Of a stretch of DNA of 36,926 nucleotides, positions 1-8,341 are shown one piece after another. A model generated the notes under the pieces. The model worked only from the letters and a program-made list of their open reading frames with translations, did no database searches and was not told the origin of the DNA. The stretch is from a virus. A program made the translations under genes and the position numbers. The stretch lies in the IMG/VR virus record IMGVR_UViG_3300037847_001424, positions 1 through 36,926 of that record; one strand, given 5' to 3'. Numbering within the stretch: the stretch's first letter is position 1; each line of letters opens with the position of its first letter.

Positions 1-158
1 TAATTGCCATTGTTATTTCAAAGGTATGATTGATTCTAGTTTAGGTGAAAATTTAGGATCACTTAGATCGTTTCCGTTTTTATCCTTAAATTTATTTCCG
101 TTTTTTCTGATGAAATCTTCAAATGATCTTTTTTCATAATCGTTAATTATTTTTCCTA
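1..158. repeat. Terminal overlap, left copy
   Basis: The first 158 bases recur at 36769-36926 with two differences: T at 78 versus C at 36846, and T at 95 versus C at 36863. The repeat covers the last codons of the gp16-like gene and the 12 bases in front of its stop codon, which in the circular map lead into the tail fibre start. True T7-type terminal repeats are normally non-coding and lie next to the terminase and early genes, so this is best read as an assembly overlap of a circular map rather than the packaged end. Confidence 0.9.
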
Positions 159-3100
159 GTCTAACAGTTATAGAGTCTCCACTTTCAGAGTTTACTGGGA
201 GTCCTCCCCTAACCTTTCCTTCTTTAAGTCCATACAGTTTGATAGCATCAGTTATTGATTTCCTAATTGTTTTGTTACCTATTTTATATTTCTCAAGGTG
301 ACCGAGCCAAGCATCAAACAAGTCTTGACCTTTATCGTTTCTATACTTTCTGGTATCAAACATTTCTTTTCCGATAGTACGATTGTATCTACCTTTCATT
401 CCGAAGTCTGTATTCATTCCAGATAAAACCTCTAAGGTAAAGTCTTCCTTGCGTTTGCTGATATAAGCAGGAGAAAACCATTCAACAAAACCTGTTCTAG
501 CTCGTTTAGCTATTTCTTTTTCACCGAAGATATTTCTGTAGTATCCACTACTACTCCCTCCAAATGTTCTTTCCTTTAGTTGATTTTGTATACCTTCTAC
601 ACGTTTTGCGTAGGGATCAAGAATATCTTGTAGGTCTTTTACAAAAGCTGGACTATAACTGCCAACATAACCAGCAATAACCCTATTTATGCCTTTAGCT
701 AGTTTACCTTTTTCAACTCTACCTGCTTCATCGTATGCAGAAAACAAATCTCCAATAGGTCTAAGGAAAGCTTTGTTATTAATCATTTCCATAAAACCTG
801 CCATTGTTGTCATAACTAAATCCTTTTTAAGTTCGTCGGTAAATCCTGCATCCTCGTATTGTTCTTCTCTTCTCCAAAATGCAAAGGTATCTGATGCTAT
901 ACTTAGAAAGCTTACGATAGGTTCAAACCTGTCATAGGACATTTCTATTCCACCGATTCTAATTACGTTAGGTTTCCATCCAGCTTGCATTGCTCTGATC
1001 TTTTCAGCTTCAGTCATGTGGTTACCATTACCAGTAATTCGACTTGAAGCAGCAGCACCGAACAGAGCAAAAGTCCAAGTAAAACCTAGGATACCATCTG
1101 CCATTCTATCTGCTTCAGCTTTTACCTTTTTATCCCTTAGTATTTTTATTTCACTATCTAGCTGCTGTTGCCTTAATCCCGTTGCTTTATCTCGTTTGAT
1201 TTTTAATTCATCTATAGCTTTATCATACTCAACTTTTGTTAAATACTTTTGAATAAAACCACTAGAAGGAAAGTTATTAACCATCCATTGTCCTATTGCA
1301 GCAGGAGTTTTAGCGTATGGAAGAACAAAAGTTCTTACCAACCATTTACCTATACTATCATTTTTATAGTCTCTTGAATATTTAGCTGCTTTTTCTATCA
1401 TTTTTGAAAACACTTGGTCAGCATAATCAGCTTGATATGTTATAGATAAACCTAGTTGCTCAACTTCCTCAAATTCCTCTAACATATTCCATTTGAGCAT
1501 ACTAACCTTCTTGTCTCCACCAAATCCAAAAGCTTCTTTACTGGATACAATTTCTCTACTGGTTGCTTTCTCAACGTATTCTTTAAGGAATTTTTCTAGT
1601 TCATTACCTTTGATTCCTTGTTCTATAGCTTTTTGTAAAGCCTCACTTCTTAATGCTCTCATAGTACCCATAGTTCGATAAACATCGTCTACAGTTCCCA
1701 TTGCTCTGAAAGATATAGATGTAAATAAATCAAAGAACTTCGCTAATGCTCCTGCGTCATCTAGTCTGTCTACTTCATCTATAAAATTATTTAACAGTAT
1801 TCTCCCCCTTTGATTATCTGTTCCGTATAACTTAACTATTTGAGATAGTCTATTAGCTTGATCAGGAGTCATTTTGGTCATTACGTCAATGCCTACAATA
1901 TCCTCTATGTCGGTAATACCTTCATCCTTTGCTAAATTATAAACATCCTGTTGATATCTTGATCTAAGTCTGGGATTAAAAGCTGATCTACCTCTTTTAA
2001 AACTGCTTAGTCCATTCTTTACAGCATCCCAAAAGCTAGAAAAGTTAACCATTGTTTTGATCTCAGCCATAGCATACTGAAGCTCATCAACGTTATCTAG
2101 GTTAGAGTTTATACCTTCTTTCTTAGAACCTTTAATATAAAACAAAGCTCTTATAGCTCTTCGTATCGGTTGATCTATCATGTGTATCATACCCGAAACA
2201 ACACCAGATAGTATAATGTCAGGACGAAATAGCATCATACTTTGACGAAAGCGATCACTAGCTACTTTAAACTTTGTCCAACGAGTTGGTATTTCTCCAG
2301 TTGTTCTACTATTTAAATCGTTTAGTTTGTTAAATAGACTTTCAATCAACTCCTCTTTGTTTTTTATGTTCCTAACTTTATTGCTTAAATCTCTTTTTGC
2401 ATTTCTAAGCTCTTCTTGTAAGGGAGTTATTTTCTTCTTATCTTTTAGCCTAGCTTCAAAGAACTCAACAATAGCATTATCATCACCAGAAAGTAAAACA
2501 TCACGGATTGCATTGATTTCAGATTCCATTTCTTCTTCTTTAAGAACTTTGGAAACCAACTTACTGTTAGCTATTTTAGCTTTTTGAGACTCTACTAGCT
2601 CTTCTAAATCTCTTTTTAAATTAGGTTCTAAGTCTAATCTAGCTAATATATCGTACCTTTGTTCCTTAATTATTACACTAGCTAGGTTATCCAACTTACT
2701 ACTAAAGTATGAATTAAATTCTTCTTGTGAAATTATTTTTGATCTTTGTAACCTCCTAATTAAATCTTCTATCTTTGCAGGGTTTTTTGCTAAGTTAGCT
2801 AAGTCATTGAGTTCATTTATAGATCGTTGTAGATTTTGTTCGTCCTTTAAAGCTTTCTCTTTGGCTTTTTGTTTTGTTGATTTTTTAGCCTCCTTTGCTT
2901 GTTCTATAGCCCCTTGCAAACGTTTTTCGAGTGTTCTACTTAAAGCCTGTAAAACAGGTACTCTTCTTTTAACAAGCTTTTGTTTTCCGTATTTAGCCTT
3001 TAGATTGCGTACTATAGAATCCTCATACTTATCCCAAAGAGTTTTCTTAGACTTCATCCCTAAAGCCTTTACAACATTCTTCATTATCCTAGGTAAGGCT

Positions 3101-4677
3101 TTACCACTATCGACTTCTTCTACAGCTTTAAGTAAAGCATCACCCTCTAGATCACCTACAAAAGACTTTAAGTATTCTGGGTCGTTTACATCTTTTCTTT
3201 TACCAATGAACTCTAGTAGTGAATCTATCTTATCTAACCTGTCAGCAACCTCTTCGCTAAAGTTTACATCTCTATTAAAGTTTCCTTTATTTAGGTCATC
3301 TAATATAGATTGTTTGTTTGTGTTCTTTAAAAGTGTTTTACCTTCTTTTCTGATTTTTTCTAAATCTTTTCTTGCGTATTTTCTTCCAGTTAATCTAAGT
3401 GCTTGAAGAGTTTTACCTGCCATAGTACCAGCTTTTGCTCTCAGAATTGTAGCACTCCTAAAGTAAAGTAAATCAACTTCTAGTTCTTTAATTATATTTT
3501 CTATTTCAGTATATTCAACCGCTTTAGTACTTGGTGATCTTCCTAAACTTTTTATGCGTGTACTTAAATCTGCTACGTGCTTCATTAATCCGAAGTTAGC
3601 AGTTTCTACGTCTAGGTTTAGTTTAAGTAGTAAAGAGGGTAAATCCTTGGACTTTATAAAGTTATCTATTAAGTCATCATTTATAGCTTCTTTAGCTTCC
3701 TCACTACTTTTACCTTTAACCTTATCTAGTGTTTCATTGATTTTTGCTCCGTAATCTTCACGTACTTTAATAACGTTAGTTTGTTGCGCTATCTCGAAAT
3801 TTACATCCTTACTTACTGAAGCTAGGTCTTCACTAACATTTTCGACTAGTTCGTCGTGTAGTTTTACAGCTATCTCTTCAGCTTTTTCTGGTCTAATGTT
3901 TCCGTCTTCGTCAAAAGCATCTTTAGCTAGGGTTTTAACTTCTTTTAATGTACTCGTAAATTTATCAACAGTAGATTCTAGTGATCCTCGCTCTTCAGTT
4001 TTATTAAGTTTTTTAGCTCTTCTTTTTCTTCTGAACTGTTTAAACCTACGAAGTCCAATGTTAATACCTGCTCCTAATGCTGCACCTATGTAAACATCAT
4101 GCGCCCTATGTGCTATACGCTCTAGTATTGTATCTTCATCCTTTACGTCAGCTATAAAGAAATCAACCATAGCACCCTTAACCATGCCATCGGATGCAAT
4201 TTTAGATATTAATGCTGTTCGCCTTGCGGTATTTGTAGATATACGACCAGACTTAACTAATCCATCTACAGTACTTTTGAATGCTGTTTGAGCTTTTACT
4301 GCTGGCTTGCTTTTATTGATTAAGTCTAAACCTTTCTTTACCTTTGATGTTTTTGCTAATACACTTAAAACACCAAATCCTACAGCAAAAGTTCCAAGTT
4401 CTGTTACTAAATTTGATCCAAATCCTTGTTCAGAATCTTCACCGAAAACTATAGATTCAGAATCGAACTCAGCCTTTTTAACAACTCCACCTGTTAGATC
4501 GTGTGCTGTATTTCTAAAGTCATCCATAAAACGCAAAGGAACTCTTCCTAAAGTTGAAGCTGCTTTAGAGTGCCAAGGCTGTTTGTACTTGCTACTTTCT
4601 ATGAGTTCATTAACTCGCTCCTCATCATAAGTTAAAGGTCTAAGGTTTCGATTGGAAGAAAAAGTATTAAATGACAT
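13..4677 (-). CDS. Large internal virion protein (T7 gp16-like ejection protein)
   Basis: This encodes 1554 residues, the longest protein in the window, in the T7 gene 16 position between the gp15-like gene and the tail fibre. In T7, gp16 is ejected into the cell and forms part of the channel that carries DNA across the envelope. The sequence is rich in Lys/Glu helices, with long stretches of predicted coiled coil over about residues 200-800. The C-terminal half has a segment reading FVLPYAKTPAAIGQWM, of a kind often seen in large phage virion proteins. The N-terminal lytic transglycosylase domain of T7 gp16 is not recognisable. It starts at an ATG six bases after the gp15-like stop. The function is assigned from position, size and composition more than from motifs. 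Confidence 0.75.
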   Translation of the reverse strand: MSFNTFSSNRNLRPLTYDEERVNELIESSKYKQPWHSKAASTLGRVPLRFMDDFRNTAHDLTGGVVKKAEFDSESIVFGEDSEQGFGSNLVTELGTFAVGFGVLSVLAKTSKVKKGLDLINKSKPAVKAQTAFKSTVDGLVKSGRISTNTARRTALISKIASDGMVKGAMVDFFIADVKDEDTILERIAHRAHDVYIGAALGAGINIGLRRFKQFRRKRRAKKLNKTEERGSLESTVDKFTSTLKEVKTLAKDAFDEDGNIRPEKAEEIAVKLHDELVENVSEDLASVSKDVNFEIAQQTNVIKVREDYGAKINETLDKVKGKSSEEAKEAINDDLIDNFIKSKDLPSLLLKLNLDVETANFGLMKHVADLSTRIKSLGRSPSTKAVEYTEIENIIKELEVDLLYFRSATILRAKAGTMAGKTLQALRLTGRKYARKDLEKIRKEGKTLLKNTNKQSILDDLNKGNFNRDVNFSEEVADRLDKIDSLLEFIGKRKDVNDPEYLKSFVGDLEGDALLKAVEEVDSGKALPRIMKNVVKALGMKSKKTLWDKYEDSIVRNLKAKYGKQKLVKRRVPVLQALSRTLEKRLQGAIEQAKEAKKSTKQKAKEKALKDEQNLQRSINELNDLANLAKNPAKIEDLIRRLQRSKIISQEEFNSYFSSKLDNLASVIIKEQRYDILARLDLEPNLKRDLEELVESQKAKIANSKLVSKVLKEEEMESEINAIRDVLLSGDDNAIVEFFEARLKDKKKITPLQEELRNAKRDLSNKVRNIKNKEELIESLFNKLNDLNSRTTGEIPTRWTKFKVASDRFRQSMMLFRPDIILSGVVSGMIHMIDQPIRRAIRALFYIKGSKKEGINSNLDNVDELQYAMAEIKTMVNFSSFWDAVKNGLSSFKRGRSAFNPRLRSRYQQDVYNLAKDEGITDIEDIVGIDVMTKMTPDQANRLSQIVKLYGTDNQRGRILLNNFIDEVDRLDDAGALAKFFDLFTSISFRAMGTVDDVYRTMGTMRALRSEALQKAIEQGIKGNELEKFLKEYVEKATSREIVSSKEAFGFGGDKKVSMLKWNMLEEFEEVEQLGLSITYQADYADQVFSKMIEKAAKYSRDYKNDSIGKWLVRTFVLPYAKTPAAIGQWMVNNFPSSGFIQKYLTKVEYDKAIDELKIKRDKATGLRQQQLDSEIKILRDKKVKAEADRMADGILGFTWTFALFGAAASSRITGNGNHMTEAEKIRAMQAGWKPNVIRIGGIEMSYDRFEPIVSFLSIASDTFAFWRREEQYEDAGFTDELKKDLVMTTMAGFMEMINNKAFLRPIGDLFSAYDEAGRVEKGKLAKGINRVIAGYVGSYSPAFVKDLQDILDPYAKRVEGIQNQLKERTFGGSSSGYYRNIFGEKEIAKRARTGFVEWFSPAYISKRKEDFTLEVLSGMNTDFGMKGRYNRTIGKEMFDTRKYRNDKGQDLFDAWLGHLEKYKIGNKTIRKSITDAIKLYGLKEGKVRGGLPVNSESGDSITVRLGKIINDYEKRSFEDFIRKNGNKFKDKNGNDLSDPKFSPKLESIIPLK

Positions 4678-4683
4678 AGTGTT

Positions 4684-7242
4684 TTAAAATGTTATTGGCA
4701 AAAATTCTTCTTCCTTTATCTTTTCAATAACAGGAAGTTTCTTTTGACCCCCATCATACCAATTTGCACCTCCTAAAGGTTTGAGGTATGATTTAATTTT
4801 ATCCGCATTATCTTTAAATGCTTGGATTTTTGTACTTTTAAATTCATCATTTAAAGACGTTTCTAATATACTTTTGATATTACCTCGTTCTTCGGTTAAA
4901 TCGTAAGCATTAGTCAACGCTTGTTGAGCGGATAGGAAATCTAAGTATTCATCTAGGTTTTTTATTCCAAGATTTTTGTAAAACCATTCAGCTTGTGGAT
5001 GCGTTATAGACTTAGAAACATCTGAATTTTCGTTTTCTAAATCTTCAAACTCTTTTTGAGTTTCTCTTAAAATATTATAAACATTAGGGTCTTCGTTATC
5101 GTAATCCCAAGAGCTTCCTTTTACTATACTATTATCAAATAAAGGAACTGTAAAAGGATCAATGTTTTGTAATTCATTTTCTGGAATGTGATTCGGACTC
5201 ATGTAACCTATACTTCTGCGATCACCTTCTTTTTCTGCTCCTTTTTTGGTTTTAAACATATTAAAGGAAAGTCCAATTAATTGATCCCTCCTGCTAAGTT
5301 GGGAAGGATTCTTTTTACCTTTATTAAAAGTTTGTATAGGTTCAAACTGCTCTAAGTAGGTTACAGAGTTTTCTAGCAATGTTTCTGAGTCAATATTTGT
5401 TCCAGAAATAACAGGAACTCTTTTTATAATGCTGTCAGTAAGGGCTTTAAATTTTAGTTTAGATTCCTCTTCTATAGCGTTAAAGGCGTTATTTTGTATT
5501 GTCAGTAATTCGTCACCCTCTGGAAGTTTTCCAGTTTTTCTAAAATATCCGTTAACTCCTGCTCTTATGTTATCGTCTAATGACTTTCTAAATTCGTTTT
5601 CTAATATTACTGCTTCAGCTGCGAATTCTCTAGTAATCTCAGACACCATGTGTTTTTTAATCTCATCGTCTTTACCCTTATATTCGTCAAGTTGTTCTAA
5701 TAGGCCAAGCGCACTTGTTAATCCCCTTCCTCTTAAAGCTTTTATTTCCCTTGCGAGATTTAAACTACTTTCGTTATTTTCTTTATCAAGGGTTGTACCT
5801 AGTGAATCCCTTTTTCCTCTTTTATGTTCTCCAACAAAAAATACTCTATCCTTGTTTGTTAGTTGATTTATATCATACCCATAATCGCTGAGTATAATTT
5901 GTAATCCCATTCTGTTTCCTTGTTGTCCGTTTTTAAAAACGATTTTAGCTATATCCTCTCTAATTCCAGAGTCCAAGTCTTGCTGTAACTCTTCAATGCT
6001 TTGATCAAAAAGATCGTTACCTAAAGCTTTTCTGTAGGCTTTTTCGTAGACTTTATTATTTGGTAAAACCTTTTTAATAAAAGCTTCAATGTTTGGATCT
6101 CTTTGCCTATAAGCATTTAAAAGATTTTCAATATCTGCTTTTTGATTTTCATTAAGGGAATCTTGACCTCCTAAATCTTTTATAAAATCCTCAAGCTCAG
6201 AAATCTGACTATCATCAGTTAATGCCATTTGAATCATTTCGGGCAATGCCGTTAGATTAATGTCAGCATCTCTAGAATCTATTTCTGTTTTTTGTTTTAG
6301 GTTAGCTTCGTAACGACTTTGTGCTGAAGATAAAGTAAAGTATTTATCAGGACTTATAACGCTTAAAGAGTTTGATCCTTTTGCTCCTTTAGTAATTTCA
6401 AACAATCTTAACAGGTCTTTGATTCTTTCATTTTTTTCAAACGATGGTTCTCCACCCATTAAAGATCGAATGGTATTTTCTAACGTTTTAATCTGTAGCT
6501 CTTCGTTTTTAATTTCATCAGGATGAAGATTACTAAATGTATTTACAGCTTCACCCATAGTTTCTTGAGTAGCAGATATTAACGATGCGGAAGCATGATT
6601 AATAGCCTCTTTGTTTTGTAATGCTACTATATTATTATTCCTAGCTGAAATAGTACTGGCATAAAATTCGTTATTTTTGCTTCGTACTACTTTATTAAAT
6701 GCTGCTAACCCTAGGGAATTATTTTCAAACTGAGACGCATACTCTTGATAGACTTCGTCTGTTATTCTTTTAATGTATGCTTCTGGATCACTACCATCAC
6801 TTAGGTCATTTGTAATAGCATCTTGTATTCTACTTCTTAATTTATTTCCATATTCATCACCTATTCTTGATCCCATTGTTTGGGTAAAACCCATACGAAA
6901 CGCAACACTTTGACTTTCGTTTAACTTACCTTCTTTAATTAGTTTATCTTGTATTTCTACGAGAGAGTTTAACGATGCTTGTTCTTCTGCGTCTGCTGCT
7001 AACTTACCTAGCTTTTGTCCTCTTTCTGTTTGAACTGCTTTTACTCCAAGAAGACTGTTGGATATATTTATACTTGAGTCCATCGTTTCAGCGAAACTCA
7101 AGAAAGAATTTTTAGGAGCAGCTTTGGTTACTACTGTACCACCTCTTCCAGAACCCTGTGAAATAGCTGCTTGAACTACTGGTGCTTGACCATAAGGTAG
7201 TGGAACTTGCGCTCTATTTTCGTATGTTTTACGTGTTGACAT
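4684..7242 (-). CDS. Internal virion protein (T7 gp15-like)
   Basis: This is an 852-residue, largely helical, acidic protein with an early low-complexity segment (Gln/Gly-rich, residues 15-45). It lies between the gp14-like and gp16-like genes, exactly where T7 encodes gp15 (747 residues), an ejected core protein. Its ATG overlaps the upstream stop by one base (TAATG), which implies translational coupling. No enzymatic motif is visible. The call depends mainly on gene order and on size and composition. Confidence 0.72.
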   Translation of the reverse strand: MSTRKTYENRAQVPLPYGQAPVVQAAISQGSGRGGTVVTKAAPKNSFLSFAETMDSSINISNSLLGVKAVQTERGQKLGKLAADAEEQASLNSLVEIQDKLIKEGKLNESQSVAFRMGFTQTMGSRIGDEYGNKLRSRIQDAITNDLSDGSDPEAYIKRITDEVYQEYASQFENNSLGLAAFNKVVRSKNNEFYASTISARNNNIVALQNKEAINHASASLISATQETMGEAVNTFSNLHPDEIKNEELQIKTLENTIRSLMGGEPSFEKNERIKDLLRLFEITKGAKGSNSLSVISPDKYFTLSSAQSRYEANLKQKTEIDSRDADINLTALPEMIQMALTDDSQISELEDFIKDLGGQDSLNENQKADIENLLNAYRQRDPNIEAFIKKVLPNNKVYEKAYRKALGNDLFDQSIEELQQDLDSGIREDIAKIVFKNGQQGNRMGLQIILSDYGYDINQLTNKDRVFFVGEHKRGKRDSLGTTLDKENNESSLNLAREIKALRGRGLTSALGLLEQLDEYKGKDDEIKKHMVSEITREFAAEAVILENEFRKSLDDNIRAGVNGYFRKTGKLPEGDELLTIQNNAFNAIEEESKLKFKALTDSIIKRVPVISGTNIDSETLLENSVTYLEQFEPIQTFNKGKKNPSQLSRRDQLIGLSFNMFKTKKGAEKEGDRRSIGYMSPNHIPENELQNIDPFTVPLFDNSIVKGSSWDYDNEDPNVYNILRETQKEFEDLENENSDVSKSITHPQAEWFYKNLGIKNLDEYLDFLSAQQALTNAYDLTEERGNIKSILETSLNDEFKSTKIQAFKDNADKIKSYLKPLGGANWYDGGQKKLPVIEKIKEEEFLPITF

Positions 7243-7862
7243 TAGGATTTTTCTAAGGATGGAGGGTTAGCTATATCGTAGTACTGTTGTCCACGGGCAT
7301 AGGCAGTAGCACCTTTCTCAGCAGCTTGAAAAGCGGAGGTAATAAAGTTAGGACTATCAATAGGTCTGTTCAATGCTGTAATATTACTTTCAGACATTAA
7401 GCCTATATCACCAAGTTGAATATCTAAATTAACTGCTTGAAATTGTTGTTGTTGTTCAAGTGCTGCAAGGTATCTACCTTCTTGTCTTGAAAACTCATCT
7501 AGTACAGCTTGAGTTGATTGTCCACCTACACCAGCTTCTCCAGCAGATACTAAAGCTTTTGCCATAGCCTGTCTACTTTCTTCAGCTATGCGTTGCTTTT
7601 GTTGTAATGCTGATATGTTTTCTTGAGCTTCCCTTTGCCTTGCTACTAGCATTTGTCGTTCGGCACGTTCTCTTTCCTGCTGCATAGCAATAGCTTGATT
7701 ACGTTCCATTGCTCTGGCTTGCTTACGTTGACCGATAAATCCTAGCGCACTTGATCCTATACTAAGCGTTGCTAGTCCTGCTGAGTATGCTGCTGCTGAA
7801 GTTGCTGCTGCTGTACCTCCCAACATTGTTGCACCTAAAGCTCCTATAACTGGTGGACACAT
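7242..7862 (-). CDS. Internal virion protein (T7 gp14-like)
   Basis: This encodes 206 residues with an Ala/Gly-rich hydrophobic N-terminus (about residues 6-45, small-residue helices). A strongly charged Gln/Arg/Glu helix follows (about 47-100) and then an Ala-rich C-terminal part. This hydrophobic-then-coiled-coil pattern and the place before gp15 match T7 gp14 (196 residues), the ejected protein that forms the outer-membrane part of the DNA channel. The TAA stop shares its last base with the ATG of the next gene. Confidence 0.8.
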   Translation of the reverse strand: MCPPVIGALGATMLGGTAAATSAAAYSAGLATLSIGSSALGFIGQRKQARAMERNQAIAMQQERERAERQMLVARQREAQENISALQQKQRIAEESRQAMAKALVSAGEAGVGGQSTQAVLDEFSRQEGRYLAALEQQQQFQAVNLDIQLGDIGLMSESNITALNRPIDSPNFITSAFQAAEKGATAYARGQQYYDIANPPSLEKS

Positions 7863-7873
7863 AATATTTAATT

Positions 7874-8341
7874 CTATTTGTGGATTATAAATTCCTTATA
7901 TCCTTGGGGTTCCTCATTTAAAAACTCAGCACCTACCCACTCTAACCATCTCATTGATATAGTGTTGGCAGTACCTACTACATTTACTAAAGCCTTTTTA
8001 TTTCCCATCAACTTATCTATCCATTCTCTGGAATGTCTTAGGAATGTATTTCTAATGTTCTTTATTCGATCAGTTCCCAATAACCATATAACTCCTATAT
8101 CTTCGATATGAGAATCACATACACCGAAACAGGCTGTTACATGACCTCCTGATACAATTGTGTATGCTTTGGTAGAGTTATCAAAAGAACTTTCGATTGC
8201 TTTATACGGATGAAATCCTAAACCAATAACCTCCAGTATATCTGCAATGCGAAGTTGTTCGTGAAGTTTCCACATATCCAAAGCTGGAATAGAAACTCTT
8301 ATATAGCAATCTTTATAAGTTACTCTCTTATCCTGATCCAT
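7874..8341 (-). CDS. gp13-like protein with a GNAT-type fold
   Basis: This 155-residue protein aligns by eye with T7 gp13. The C-terminal segment GTANTISMRWLEWVGAEF parallels the GNTSHIRFLKTIGAVF region of gp13, which is the acetyltransferase-like helix-strand found in phage proteins of this type. T7 gp13 is needed for assembly of the internal core, although its presence in the finished virion is uncertain. The gene starts inside the end of tail tubular protein B (14-base overlap) and precedes gp14, as in T7. No acetyl-CoA-binding loop is clearly visible, so enzymatic activity should not be assumed. Confidence 0.75.
   Translation of the reverse strand: MDQDKRVTYKDCYIRVSIPALDMWKLHEQLRIADILEVIGLGFHPYKAIESSFDNSTKAYTIVSGGHVTACFGVCDSHIEDIGVIWLLGTDRIKNIRNTFLRHSREWIDKLMGNKKALVNVVGTANTISMRWLEWVGAEFLNEEPQGYKEFIIHK

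Noticed and set aside
689-6000. Many plus-strand open frames of 60-200 codons opposite the gp15- and gp16-like genes
   Set aside because: They are Ser/Leu/Phe-rich mirror images of Lys/Glu-rich genes, lack ribosome binding sites and overlap well-supported genes entirely.
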